Assembly (NCBI GenBank): GCA_023412475.1 | Contig: JAEYNR010000066.1 | Location: 1-41,478 of the forward strand | Source: Fibrobacterota bacterium | GTDB lineage: Bacteria > Fibrobacterota > Chitinivibrionia > Chitinivibrionales > Chitinispirillaceae | DNA length: 41,478 nt | Direction of reading: 5' to 3' | Shown here: positions 24,657 through 34,212 of the stretch, piece by piece | Numbering within the stretch: the stretch's first letter is position 1 | How the letters are laid out: each line of letters begins with the position of its first letter | The notes under the pieces: generated by a model | What the model saw: the letters and a program-made list of their open reading frames with translations, nothing else | The model's database searches: none | What the model was told of the DNA's origin: nothing | Program-made: the position numbers and the translations under genes

Positions 24657-27600
24657 TCATGATGCCTTGTCTCTTAATCTTAGAAGATAAGCCGGATCGT
24701 AGACAGAATTAATTTTGACAGCGTAGGAACTTTTTTCTTCTATGTCCAGATCAGTTACATAGTGTATGTCCAGAAGTCCTTTTTGCTTATATCCGGTTTT
24801 CAGATAATTTGTTTGTGACAATGCGACACTCCATCCATCGAGCCACAGATCAAGTTTTCCTTTCTGCTCTTCGGTGCCATCGAAATGTATCAATAGATCG
24901 ATGTCACTGTTAAGACGTGCAGTACATGCGTTGGTACTTCCAAAAAGATAGATCCCCTTCACCCCAAAAGCTTCCATATCCATTTGTGCAGCTATCTGCT
25001 CTGCCATGAAATATCGCCACTTCCACCCCTGGTCATCGGTTGGATGATCTGCCTCCTCTATTTCCACTATATCCGTTTTTTTAAATTCATTGGTATCTTG
25101 AAAATCAAGATAAGCAACCGCTTTCCCTAAATCCGCATTCATAAGGACAACCAGCTCTCTTTCATCATGATTATTATCGGTATTAATAACTTTAATCACT
25201 TTTTCAAGTTGTGAAAAGTCCGGAAGGATCTTTCCAAGCTGGTTTTCGCTTCCTGTAAAAAAATTCTCATAAAATACAACATCATTATCTTCGGGATATA
25301 ACGGCAGATATTTTATGTTCTCCTCGACAAGATCCTGAAAAAAATGAGTTCCAAAGGAGAGTTCAGGCTGGTGCTTAGACTTTTTTTGTGCTATTTCGAT
25401 AAGCATAGCTGAATTATTTATGCCCGAGTATGTTACCTGCACTCCTAATTTTATATCACCACGACTCCCCCATCGCCCTGGCCCCATCAAGATAAAGCTT
25501 TTCCTTGGCAACAACCTGTTTAATTCACGTACAGCATTACCGACATTCACCAGATCTTCATGACTTTTAAGGTTTCCATACTCTTTAGGGTCCACATAAA
25601 CGATATGCTTTATTCCGGAAACTTTACCATTAGAGACATATCGATTTGCGGTAAATACAATGCTCTGATCTGGAATATCCGGGGGAATTTCTGCAGGTAA
25701 ATCATTTTTACTTCTGCTCTGAGGACGGCACTGAAGAAGGTAAAAGTTCTCTCCATCACTGGCAAATTCGATATCAACCGGATAATCCAGTTTTTCTTTC
25801 AAGAGGAATAATAATTTTTTTAACTGTTCAACAAAGCCAGTCTTCTTTACCAGACCATCAAATGTGGTAACAGTTACATCGGTTTTTAAATTTACTGTAA
25901 ACTTGTTGAAATCGGATACGAAATCGTCTTTGAGAACCGATATGAGTTTATTGAGGTGTGGAATTTTATTACCATACTGTTGAAGCAAGCTGGTAATAGG
26001 GATGGAAGAAAAACGGTTGTTTTCAACATCAATGACATCCATTATCTGTGGAGAATATTTCCTCAGTTCTTCTGTAGTCTGATTAACAGGAAGATCAGGT
26101 TGTCCAAGCGAGATCAAAACAGGGAAATCATCACCAATTCTGTCAACAGCACGTGTACCAAGCCCCATCACAATGCGCGCGAGTCCATCTTCCCTTTTTA
26201 CCCGCGGTGACCACCTCAACTCATTATTGCTGAAAGCAACACCCGCATATAGTGGAAAGTAAAATGGCCCAACCCTTGTCCCTACGACTTCCTGTATCAT
26301 TATTCCCATCTGCTCGGTACAATCAAGCAGATTTCTCTCTTTTCTGTATTGAATAGAATCGGGATTAAACATGGAAGCAAAAACCTCAAGAATTCCATCT
26401 ACAAGACTGTTTAAACGTTCCGTTCTGCTTCCTGTGTTAGTTAAAAAAAGACTTTTATATTTACCCGAGAAAGCCGAATCAATCTGATCTTCGAGCAGGC
26501 TTGAAGACCTTATTATGAGTGGTTTATCGTCGCATTGATCTATTATCTTGTGGATCTCATTCATTACATACGATGACAGGTGTGAATTCTTAATAGTCTG
26601 AACAACCTTAGGATAATTAATCCTTATTTCGAGCATGTCACGGTATTTAAATTCATTTAATTCATCGAGATTGTTATCATGTATTAAATTAAGCAATTCA
26701 TCAGAAGAGATATACCAGGTTTTAGGAATCTTGACATTTCTTAATTCCGGGTTGTTTTCGGAATATTTTTTAATTATCTGGTAAGCAATAAAAAAGCCGG
26801 TAGCCTTACCTCCAACTTTTCCTGTACTATGTGGAGAAAAAATAAAAGTATCGAGCAATTCACAAAAGTCTTCAACAGAAACGAATTCCTTTATATTATG
26901 AATCATTTTGGGATTATCTGTCAAAAAACGGCGTATCAACTCTACAATCAACCACCTCTGTGTAGCGGCACTGATCATTCCATTCTCTTTAACAGCTTTC
27001 AAATACTGTGTCAGGGCTTTGGATATCTCTCTGACATCGGAGTCTTTTTTGTCTACGAATTTTATCAGCTCATAAGTTTTGCCCTGATAAATCCATAAAT
27101 TTATGTAATAAAATATCTGTGAATCTTCCAGAAACGTTTTTGCAGCCTCAAACAGCGTGGTGCTTAGTTTTACAACATCTACAGCAGGCAGGTTTTTCAA
27201 TGGGAAATTGATCTCTCCGCGGTACTCGTATTCCGACCAGTTCATCTCTTTAAAGATGTCATCAACCAGTTTCTGGTTATTTTTCGCACAGAAGACAAGC
27301 ATCTGCTCACACACATGCAGAAGCATTCCATGATCGGTATTCTGCAGCAATTCAATAATTGTTTCCCAGTTATTTTTTGCCATCCCCAGCGTAGCAAACT
27401 GTCTTTGAAAGACGTTCTGTGCGATTTTATCGGCAATAGCATTTAATAACTTTGTTTCCTGAATCAAAAAAGCAGCTTCACCCTTGTATGCTATATCACA
27501 GGGGTAGGCTGCTTTTATATACCCTCTTACTTTGTCGCTAATTTTAATATCAGCCCTGATTTCATGACCATCATGCAATCGATTTTTTTTGGAATAAACT

Positions 27601-27794
27601 TTATTATCCAGACAAACCATTACCACACATGCGTCTACATAACGAAATCCTGTTGTAGTGACATCGACAATCTCAAGCAACATATCCGATATGGACTCTT
27701 TTGTCAGAGCCTTGTCTATCAGATAAAGACATTCCAGCTCTTTTGCCCGTTCTGTTAGTATTTCAAAGGAAATATCCTTATTCTTTCCTTCCAT
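24657..27794 (-). CDS. GAF-like / PPDK_N ATP-grasp / nucleotidyltransferase fusion protein
   Basis: A 1045-aa cytoplasmic protein with several parts. Residues about 8-130 resemble a GAF domain. Residues 135-320 are helical. Residues about 326-695 form a PEP synthase/PPDK N-terminal ATP-binding domain (GKVGGKATGF, PLIIRSSSLLEDQ at 425-437, DIEFASDGENFYLLQCRPQ at 674-692). Residues about 745-835 contain a module with GPGRWGSRGDIKLGVQVTYS and SFGTHFFQDL that I associate with this PEP synthase-like subfamily. Residues 940-1045 are an MNT-type nucleotidyltransferase (FGSTN, then D964-x-D966). The phosphohistidine domain and PEP-binding barrel are absent, so it is not a full PEP synthase. It follows gdhA by 66 bp on the same strand. 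A regulatory nucleotidyl- or phosphotransfer role is plausible but unproven. Confidence 0.82.
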   Translation of the reverse strand: MEGKNKDISFEILTERAKELECLYLIDKALTKESISDMLLEIVDVTTTGFRYVDACVVMVCLDNKVYSKKNRLHDGHEIRADIKISDKVRGYIKAAYPCDIAYKGEAAFLIQETKLLNAIADKIAQNVFQRQFATLGMAKNNWETIIELLQNTDHGMLLHVCEQMLVFCAKNNQKLVDDIFKEMNWSEYEYRGEINFPLKNLPAVDVVKLSTTLFEAAKTFLEDSQIFYYINLWIYQGKTYELIKFVDKKDSDVREISKALTQYLKAVKENGMISAATQRWLIVELIRRFLTDNPKMIHNIKEFVSVEDFCELLDTFIFSPHSTGKVGGKATGFFIAYQIIKKYSENNPELRNVKIPKTWYISSDELLNLIHDNNLDELNEFKYRDMLEIRINYPKVVQTIKNSHLSSYVMNEIHKIIDQCDDKPLIIRSSSLLEDQIDSAFSGKYKSLFLTNTGSRTERLNSLVDGILEVFASMFNPDSIQYRKERNLLDCTEQMGIMIQEVVGTRVGPFYFPLYAGVAFSNNELRWSPRVKREDGLARIVMGLGTRAVDRIGDDFPVLISLGQPDLPVNQTTEELRKYSPQIMDVIDVENNRFSSIPITSLLQQYGNKIPHLNKLISVLKDDFVSDFNKFTVNLKTDVTVTTFDGLVKKTGFVEQLKKLLFLLKEKLDYPVDIEFASDGENFYLLQCRPQSRSKNDLPAEIPPDIPDQSIVFTANRYVSNGKVSGIKHIVYVDPKEYGNLKSHEDLVNVGNAVRELNRLLPRKSFILMGPGRWGSRGDIKLGVQVTYSGINNSAMLIEIAQKKSKHQPELSFGTHFFQDLVEENIKYLPLYPEDNDVVFYENFFTGSENQLGKILPDFSQLEKVIKVINTDNNHDERELVVLMNADLGKAVAYLDFQDTNEFKKTDIVEIEEADHPTDDQGWKWRYFMAEQIAAQMDMEAFGVKGIYLFGSTNACTARLNSDIDLLIHFDGTEEQKGKLDLWLDGWSVALSQTNYLKTGYKQKGLLDIHYVTDLDIEEKSSYAVKINSVYDPAYLLRLRDKAS

Positions 27795-27819
27795 CTGTCA
27801 CACCTTTTTTTAATAAATC

Positions 27820-27849
27820 GAGGCTATATCCTCTCAGGGATATAGCCTC
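27820..27849 (-). promoter_or_regulatory. 12-bp intercistronic hairpin between gdhA and the PPDK_N fusion gene
   Basis: GAGGCTATATCC (27820-27831) pairs perfectly with GGATATAGCCTC (27838-27849). It begins 11 bp after the gdhA stop. On the minus transcript it has no U-tract and runs into the ribosome-binding region of the next gene. It may therefore be a processing or stability element, or a leaky terminator, rather than a full stop. Confidence 0.55.
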
Positions 27850-27860
27850 AATATTTTTAT

Positions 27861-29147
27861 TTACACCCATCCGCGAAGTTTTACTGCGTCTGCAACACGA
27901 TTGATTGCGATAACATAGGCAGCATCACGCATATACAAGTTCTTTTCCTGAGCAACAGAATATACACCATTAAAAGCGGCAGTCATCTTGGTGTCAAGTT
28001 TTTCAAGGACCTCTTCTTTAGTCCAGAAATAATTCATGTTACACTGTACCTGCTCAAAGTAACTGCAGGTTACTCCCCCGGCATTGCAGAGAAAATCCGG
28101 GACCAGGAAAATATTTTTTGCCTTTATCAATTCGTCACAATCGGGTGTTGTAGGGCCATTGGAACCTTCACAAATCACTTTTACCGTATTGCTTACTTTC
28201 GCAAATGTCGCAGGAGTAAGCTGGTTTTCAAGAGCACATGGAAGCAGTATGTCTACATCCTGAGCGATCCATTCACCACCGTCAATAATTTCACAGCCCA
28301 TCGCTTCAGCTTTTTTCTTATCGATAGTACCAAAGGAATCCTTTATTGAAGCCATCTGTACAATATCAAGTCCCTCCGCTTTTCTGAATGTGTAGGACTT
28401 TTTATCTTTCTGGTCCCAGCATGATACTGCAATCACTTTTCCACCCATTTTAGAGTAGAGACGTGCAGCATACTCAGCAACATTTCCAAAACCCTGTATA
28501 CTTGCAGTTGTAGTACCGATATCCATATTGAGTTTTTTCAAGGCTTCACGAAGTGTATAGATCACCCCATACCCGGTTGCTTCGGTACGTCCCAGTGATC
28601 CACCCATTCCAACCGGTTTTCCTGTAATCACACCAGGATAATACCCACCGCTTATAGTCTCGTACTCATCCATCATCCAAAGCATGTGCTGTGCATTTGT
28701 CATCACATCCGGAGCCGGGATATCAGTTACAGGACCGATATTTTTAGCCAACTGCCTTATGTATCCCCTGCACAACTGTTGCTGTTCATTTTTTGAAAGA
28801 TTGTGAGGATCACATATAATACCGCCTTTTCCTCCTCCAAGAGGGATATCAACAACAGCACATTTCCAGGTCATCCACATCGACAATGCCCTGATAGTGT
28901 CAATTGTTTCCAATGGATGAAAACGTACCCCGCCTTTTGCAGGTCCACGGGCATCATTGTGCTGAATTCTGTAGGCGTTAAATATTTTTGTCGTCCCATC
29001 ATCCATCTTTACCGGAATAGTGAAATGAAATTCACGACTTGGCTGACGCAGTAATTCGCGAACAGATGGCTCCAGCTCTATTAAGTCTGCAACACTGTCA
29101 AACTGCTTTTGAGCTGATTCATAAGGATTATAAGCTTCGTGTGACAT
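27861..29147 (-). CDS. gdhA: Glutamate dehydrogenase (Glu/Leu/Phe/Val family)
   Basis: This 428-aa cytoplasmic enzyme interconverts glutamate and 2-oxoglutarate plus ammonium. Hallmarks are ARGPAKGGVRFHP (substrate Lys), DIPLGGGKGG (second Lys), the PAPDVMTN segment with the catalytic Asp, GKPVGMGGSLGRTEATG, and the Rossmann motif IQGFGNVAEYAARL. ICEGSNGPTTPDCDEL and FLCNAGGVTCSYFE also match. Length and layout fit the ~420-aa hexameric type. AGGAGG lies about 13 bases before the ATG, rather far. The next gene on the strand is the GAF/PPDK_N/nucleotidyltransferase fusion, suggesting a shared nitrogen or carbon role. Confidence 0.97.
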   Translation of the reverse strand: MSHEAYNPYESAQKQFDSVADLIELEPSVRELLRQPSREFHFTIPVKMDDGTTKIFNAYRIQHNDARGPAKGGVRFHPLETIDTIRALSMWMTWKCAVVDIPLGGGKGGIICDPHNLSKNEQQQLCRGYIRQLAKNIGPVTDIPAPDVMTNAQHMLWMMDEYETISGGYYPGVITGKPVGMGGSLGRTEATGYGVIYTLREALKKLNMDIGTTTASIQGFGNVAEYAARLYSKMGGKVIAVSCWDQKDKKSYTFRKAEGLDIVQMASIKDSFGTIDKKKAEAMGCEIIDGGEWIAQDVDILLPCALENQLTPATFAKVSNTVKVICEGSNGPTTPDCDELIKAKNIFLVPDFLCNAGGVTCSYFEQVQCNMNYFWTKEEVLEKLDTKMTAAFNGVYSVAQEKNLYMRDAAYVIAINRVADAVKLRGWV

Positions 29148-29766
29148 AATTATAAATGATCCTCCTGTAAATTTTTAAGTGTTTTTATTAATTATGACTG
29201 AACTGTTTTCGTGAGAAGTTTTAATCAAAGGACATTATAAACTCTTTGCTAATTTGTAAGAAGAAACGTTTGTTTTTTAATTATGAATTATATCCAGATT
29301 TTTCACGGGCAGGTTTGGTTAAAAATGAAGATTCAGTACTCTTGTGGTCCGTTTTACTGGCAGCCCCCCTTCTTGATCAGAAAAAATAACTGATGAGATA
29401 ATCAAAATCAATGCAAGACAATGAAGACTGGTGAACTGCGCTAAGCTTTTACTTTTCTCATACTTACAAACTTTTAGCGGGCATTTCAAAACCAGCTTAC
29501 TCCTAATCAAAAAATAGTATCAGCTTAACACCCTTTTTCATACTTATTTAATAAAGAGCAACTTTTCCCACTTAGGACTGACTTATGCTAGCGGCTTTCG
29601 GCAGCTTTGTTGGCAGAAGTGGAACAGAAGTGATGGTAGGGCAAGATATTTTTAGAAAGTGGCATGATCTGCGTTTTGTAGCTCCCCTCAACAAGCAAAG
29701 AGGGCGATGACATTAAAAATCGCCTTTTTTCGCTTATGCTCAATAGTATCCCTCCGTCCCCAAATT
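29148..29766. other. Intergenic region, no gene seen
   Basis: About 620 bp between gdhA and the exchanger gene on the same strand. It should hold the gdhA promoter and the exchanger's 3' end. Two ~60-codon minus frames here have no ribosome-binding site or protein-like composition. Confidence 0.5.
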
Positions 29767-30717
29767 TCATTTTCTCAAAAAAGCGCCAGCAAAAAACACC
29801 ACATACAGAATAACCAGAAAAGCTGCAGCTAAACGCGACACACTCCTGAGCATCATGAAAAATGATACTACCACTGTCGTAAAAAGAGTAAGGGGGAGAT
29901 AAAAAACAAGGACCTGCCTCTCTACCGTAACAGGGTGAACCAAAACTATAATACCAGCATTAAACAAAAAAAAAGCCAGAATAGAGCCAACAACATTACC
30001 GAAGCTTATTTCGGTCCTGCCCTTGAGTGCAGCCGGAAGTTCACGGGCGAGCTCCTCAATACTGAGCAGAAGTGCCAGTATGGTCATACCGAAAACCGTG
30101 TCGGATAACCCGATTTTAGCGATAATTGTTTCCGAAGCGAACACCAGCATCTCACTGCCTGCAATTATCCCAATTAAAGAAAGAATTAGTAGGCCGAACT
30201 CTTTCCACTTCTGTGAAGAAACCTCCTTGCTCAAAGTCTCAGCAACTTCTCCCCCAGGACGTATATCAAGCCCCCTCTTTCCAGCCCGGATAAGAAAAAC
30301 AACCGATACGACATAACCTGTCAGCAGCATTACACCATCAAAACGCGAAAGAATACTGTCGATACTCAGAAGACTAAACAGAACCACTGCACCGACAGGT
30401 ATTGCAAGGATAGCCTTGGGCGCAGATTCGAATTTCATTGGTGCAATAAGCGCGGTGATACCAAAAGCCAGAGCTATGGCGACCATGGCTGCGCCTATAA
30501 TTGAACCTAGAGCAATTCCTGCGATATTTTCATAGGAACCAGCCGCCCCCACTGCCAGGTTTTCCGGGTCAAATCCGATGAAAATTACGCTGATAAGAAA
30601 CGTTGATACGCCAAATCCGCAAGAGGTGCCAACTGTAGCTTTCACAAGCTTTTCTGCAAAGAAAATTACCAGAGGAAGTCCAAGGATAAAAAGCAGGATT
30701 GCTGTGACAATGCTCAT
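29767..30717 (-). CDS. Sodium/calcium exchanger family (CaCA) membrane protein
   Basis: This 316-aa inner-membrane protein has about ten hydrophobic segments in two inverted halves. The alpha-repeats are visible as GFDPENLAVGAAGSYENIAGIALGSIIG (about 48-75) and LSIEELARELPAALKGRTEISFGNVVGSI (about 215-245). The ion-binding acidic residues appear kept, but the canonical GTSLPE is GFDPEN in the first repeat and LSIEEL in the second. A charged loop near residues 150-170 joins the halves. Members exchange Na+ or H+ for Ca2+ or other cations; specificity cannot be read here. It is transcribed alone. Confidence 0.85.
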   Translation of the reverse strand: MSIVTAILLFILGLPLVIFFAEKLVKATVGTSCGFGVSTFLISVIFIGFDPENLAVGAAGSYENIAGIALGSIIGAAMVAIALAFGITALIAPMKFESAPKAILAIPVGAVVLFSLLSIDSILSRFDGVMLLTGYVVSVVFLIRAGKRGLDIRPGGEVAETLSKEVSSQKWKEFGLLILSLIGIIAGSEMLVFASETIIAKIGLSDTVFGMTILALLLSIEELARELPAALKGRTEISFGNVVGSILAFFLFNAGIIVLVHPVTVERQVLVFYLPLTLFTTVVVSFFMMLRSVSRLAAAFLVILYVVFFAGAFLRK

Positions 30718-31698
30718 ATCTGGGGTTCCTTGGATTGTGGTAAAAAGGCATCTTGAGATTGTGCAAATAGCAGACCATTACTTTTACGTAGCACATTCAG
30801 GCCCGTGTAACGACTAAGGCAGTTAATGCAATTTTCCCAATCCGATCTCCTATATTAGCATATTAGCATGGCATTAAAAGTTGGTTATGAGCTGTACACT
30901 GCCTTCCTCTTTCCAACTTCGCATTCCGCTCACACTCTTCCCGTCATGCGCCTCTCCACAGTCTCCAGTCCCTATTCCGGTACTGGTATACTCTTTTTTC
31001 TATTTGGAGCCGCTGAAAGGCACTCCTGGCACTTCGTCCATATTACTGACACCAGGAGACACAAAGCCGAAAAGCTTTTTCAGGAACTGGTGTTTACGGT
31101 ACTACTTAATGAACATAAGATATGAGCGAATCATAAACATTGTGGCAAATGGAATATAGAAAAGGCACAGTAAAAAGACATGAATACAGATCTGATTGAA
31201 TTGGGCTTGATTATAAAGCAAAATGAAGGGTAAAATAGATCTTAAAAGATAGTATACAAATTATTAATAAGCTATAGAAAAAGGTTTGAATAGTTATAGA
31301 TATAATAGTATTAGAATTCATTGCACAGGAAGCTCATTCTGTTAACCGAAGTATTATAGAACTAACTCTTTTATCTCTGGAATTAACTGGCAAACCATTC
31401 TACCAATACTAAATAAACTCTTTAAGAAAGGAAACGATATGAAGTCAGAAGAATATGATTGACCTATTTTTGATAACTGCGACATCGGTTGACCCGCAAT
31501 GAAGATAACTCAATTTATGCGGTTTTGCAGAATACCAATAAACAATCAGCTAAAAGGGATTAAATCTGTTTTGTGGAATAGATCAATCGAAAAAGCCTAA
31601 TAGCAACATAAAACAGAATAACAAGGTGAAATAGTTGCGAATTAATCAGGATTAGATTAAACAGGACGTTTCATTTTAATGCAATAAGAGGAGTTAAT
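30718..31698. other. Long intergenic region, no gene seen
   Basis: Nearly 1 kb between divergent genes. Overlapping 85- and 92-codon plus-strand frames at 30868-31159 have no Shine-Dalgarno and low-complexity, serine-rich translations, so they were not called. A tiny direct repeat (ATATTAGC twice) occurs near 30852. The porin promoter is presumably near 31600-31690. Confidence 0.5.
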
Positions 31699-32931
31699 AT
31701 GAACTTGACAAAAATTTTTGTCTTTATAACTGCAGGTACTCTATTTTGTTCTTCTTTGGTTAATGCAAGTCAGGTTGCTGGTATAGATATTTACGGATAT
31801 TTTCAATCTGAACTACTTTATGAAAGATCAATAATGAAAGCATTTGGGACTACAGACACTACAACTCGGACAACGTCTGAAGTCGCTGAATTGGATCTTT
31901 TTTTCAACAAACAGATAAATCAAAAGATATCAGCTCTAGTCAATCTTCAGTTTACTGGAAACTATTCATCAGAAAACTTATGGGGAGATTTTAACCTGGA
32001 CCAGGCCTGGGTTAAATTTGATTTATCCAGAATGTTTGTGTTGAGAATTGGTCACATTGTACCCATTTTCAATCAATTTAATGAAATAAAGTCCAGATTC
32101 CCGCTGTTTCCGTTCATAGTTCGTCCTGCTATTTATGAAACTAATTATGGTAAAATGGTGCAATCTTCCATATTTTTGCCTTTGCATGCAGCAATGCAGA
32201 TAAATGGAACAGTACCGATGGGAAAAACGAAGTTCGATTATGCTGTTTTTGGAGGCAACAGTGAATTTATAAATACTAAAAAAGATGCATCAGATTATTC
32301 TTTAGTACCGTTTGGAACAGATTCGACAAATTTCAAGATGGTTGGAGGAAGACTGGGATTAAGGGCGTTTGATCTAAAATTCGGGATTTCCGGTACTTAC
32401 GACAAATCAAGAAATGATGATATAAACGGTTCAATAACTATGGCTAATAACACTATGAAAGGAATCCTGGGCGATCAGGCACCAGTTCTACCTTTTATAG
32501 GTGAAGTACCAAGATATCGTTTTGGTCTAGATCTTTCTTTTACAAATGGTCGTTTTAATTTTCAATCCGAATATATTTATGTTCATTTTACTCCTGAAGG
32601 GTCTGCAAAAAGAAATCTTGACCTGGTATCTTTGGCGACAGCGCATTCTCCCAGTCCAATAAACACGGAGCTAGATAGGCAATTTGCTTTCGCATCACTT
32701 ACCTGTTACATTACAGAAAAGTTTAATGCTACAATAGCTGGTTGCTATAACAAGACAGTTTCGCAATTACTTTTGGATCATGGATTTTACGGAGTAGATT
32801 TTTGTCTGGGATATAACATCACCGATGGAATTGCTTTAAAGGCCCAAATCAGAGATGTCAGGTCCGATCGTCAATGTACTATTCGCTGGCATGATTTAAT
32901 CAGCGCTGCAGCAATCAGTGTGTTCTTCTGA
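31699..32931 (+). CDS. Outer-membrane porin-like beta-barrel
   Basis: This 410-aa protein follows AGAGGAG, has a signal peptide (MNLTKIFVFITAGTLFCSSLVNA), and shows the plan of phosphate- or anion-selective-type porins. It has an initial YGYFQSELLYER strand, a DQAWVKFDLSRMFVLRIGH segment, GGRLGLRAFDLKFGISGTYD, and a C-terminal AAAISVFF ending in Phe. About 16 beta-strands are plausible. The next gene, 36 bp on, encodes a miniature PstS-like periplasmic protein, so the pair may handle uptake or sensing of phosphate or another anion. The exact substrate is inference. Confidence 0.8.
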   Translation: MNLTKIFVFITAGTLFCSSLVNASQVAGIDIYGYFQSELLYERSIMKAFGTTDTTTRTTSEVAELDLFFNKQINQKISALVNLQFTGNYSSENLWGDFNLDQAWVKFDLSRMFVLRIGHIVPIFNQFNEIKSRFPLFPFIVRPAIYETNYGKMVQSSIFLPLHAAMQINGTVPMGKTKFDYAVFGGNSEFINTKKDASDYSLVPFGTDSTNFKMVGGRLGLRAFDLKFGISGTYDKSRNDDINGSITMANNTMKGILGDQAPVLPFIGEVPRYRFGLDLSFTNGRFNFQSEYIYVHFTPEGSAKRNLDLVSLATAHSPSPINTELDRQFAFASLTCYITEKFNATIAGCYNKTVSQLLLDHGFYGVDFCLGYNITDGIALKAQIRDVRSDRQCTIRWHDLISAAAISVFF

Positions 32932-32967
32932 TAACTGTTGAATCATTACTTAATTTGGAGGAAAATT

Positions 32968-33378
32968 ATGAAAAGATATTTATTTGCGCCCTTATGCCTT
33001 GCTTTTTTTGCTTCGCATATATCTGCACAAGTTTCACTAATTGCCCATAAAAATGTGGATCTACAGATAAACAATAATCAGCAGGTAACTGACATCTATA
33101 CTTTGGAAACGACATCCGCCAAGAACACGAATATAGTGCTCTTTGATTTAAAGAGTGGGTCTGTTAAGGATAATTTTCTATCATTAATCGGTAAAAAACC
33201 TAATGAATTAAAGATAATATGGATGAAGGCTACGCTTGCTGGTGACGGAAAAGCTCCTGAGGTACTTGAAGATGAAGCATCTGTTCTCCAAAAAGTTGCA
33301 TCTACTCCAGGTGCAATCGGATATGTGAATTCTTCAAATGTGACACCAGAAGTCAAAGTTTTATTTGAACTTAAATAA
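32968..33378 (+). CDS. Small periplasmic PstS-like (phosphate-binding-domain) protein
   Basis: The start at 32968 follows GGAGG and gives a signal peptide (MKRYLFAPLCLAFFASHISA) and a 136-aa product. The mature part follows the one-lobed PBP-like pattern seen in many short phosphate-binding-related proteins: an N-terminal strand VSLIAHKNVDL, a central VKDNFLSLIGKKPNELKIIWM segment (in place of FLGKxxxWxdG), and VASTPGAIGYVNSSN near the end. It is about half the size of true PstS, so it cannot form a two-lobed ligand cleft alone. It is in an operon with the upstream porin. Confidence 0.75.
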   Translation: MKRYLFAPLCLAFFASHISAQVSLIAHKNVDLQINNNQQVTDIYTLETTSAKNTNIVLFDLKSGSVKDNFLSLIGKKPNELKIIWMKATLAGDGKAPEVLEDEASVLQKVASTPGAIGYVNSSNVTPEVKVLFELK

Positions 33379-33385
33379 GAAAATC

Positions 33386-33423
33386 AATCGGGCATTTAGA
33401 ACCTATTTTCTAAATGCCTGATT
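33386..33423. terminator. Bidirectional stem-loop after the PstS-like gene
   Basis: AATCGGGCATTTAGA (33386-33400) and TCTAAATGCCTGATT (33409-33423) form a 15-bp stem with a single G-T wobble and an 8-base loop. It lies between convergent genes. The minus-strand side is followed by a T-rich stretch. Confidence 0.65.
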
Positions 33424-33489
33424 ACTAAAAATGGTCACAGTTATAAACCAACGATGACCTCATCTTCAGGTGTTAAACTTTGCAGCAAC

Positions 33490-33876
33490 TTAAAACAAAT
33501 TTATAAGGGAAGTTAAGACTCTATTGCCATTCTTTACCCGGGCAATAATCGCTTTTGATGCTCTAGCTATGATTCTTTTAATGTCAAAAATATGTTCACC
33601 TTCATTTAATCGCTCATTACGAACTATTTGCTGTAATAAACGACCGTCAATTGAAAAAAGATCGATTGAATACATTCCTGATTCAGATAAATAGACCTGT
33701 ATCAATGATGATTTTGAGGTTAATTTTACTGCTGATGATTGTAGCTTCATGATGTTTTGGCTGCGAGTACTGGTAACAGGTTGAACAGGAATGCTCTTGT
33801 CAATAACTTGAAAAGAGACTGTATCAAAAATATTAGAATCAACGTTGAAGCGTATGACCATCTTTTTGAATATCAA
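33490..33876 (-). CDS. Orphan T9SS-like sorting tail, probably a gene remnant
   Basis: A 128-codon frame whose second half (SLIQVYLSESGMYSIDLFSIDGRLLQQIVRNERLNEGEHIFDI ... KAIIARVKNGNRVLTSLINLF) has the order of a type A sorting domain: the L-strand with DGRLL, the GEH turn, and the final strand. It has no signal peptide and no good ribosome-binding site, and no catalytic domain is attached. It is most likely the 3' remnant of a secreted-protein gene. I could not trace the missing 5' part in the adjoining 130 bp. Confidence 0.5.
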   Translation of the reverse strand: MIFKKMVIRFNVDSNIFDTVSFQVIDKSIPVQPVTSTRSQNIMKLQSSAVKLTSKSSLIQVYLSESGMYSIDLFSIDGRLLQQIVRNERLNEGEHIFDIKRIIARASKAIIARVKNGNRVLTSLINLF

Positions 33877-34005
33877 AAATGCACAAAAGGTTCTCTTTGT
33901 AGAAAACGCTTCTTATTACCTGGGAGCCTTAGATACTCTTAGTGTAATTCTTCACTCGTTCCGGTTTTCGAAAACTTTTTTATTGGAACTGGTTTAAATT
34001 CAGAG

Positions 34006-34212
34006 TTAGTGCTCCCTCAGTTGCAGATCAGTGATGGTTGCCTCGCCGGTGCCCGGTCGTTGAAGCATGATACGGACCTTTGGCGAAAAGATTCCCGTAC
34101 CCGGACTCGACAGATGCACGATCAGGGTATCCACATCGTTTCGTGCGATATTCACTTCATGGGGCAAAACGGAGGCCTGGTGTGGGAAGTTGATGACATC
34201 GGCGGCACTCTG
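34006..34212 (-). pseudogene. Out-of-frame C-terminal continuation of the membrane PAS protein
   Basis: Reading the minus strand in the frame one base back from codon CCC at 34212-34214 gives about 69 in-frame codons to TAA at 34008-34006. They start QSAADVINFPHQASVLPH and include NDVDTLIVHLSSPGTG and ATITDLQLREH, a coherent beta-rich sequence. The upstream gene instead runs into a short proline/serine tail and stops at 34152. A lost C in the run at 34212-34215 explains both. It is either a real frameshift or a sequencing error. Confidence 0.6.

Noticed and set aside
30868..31159. Overlapping 85- and 92-codon plus-strand frames
   Set aside because: Both lack Shine-Dalgarno sites and are serine/proline-rich in two frames at once, as expected for non-coding DNA.
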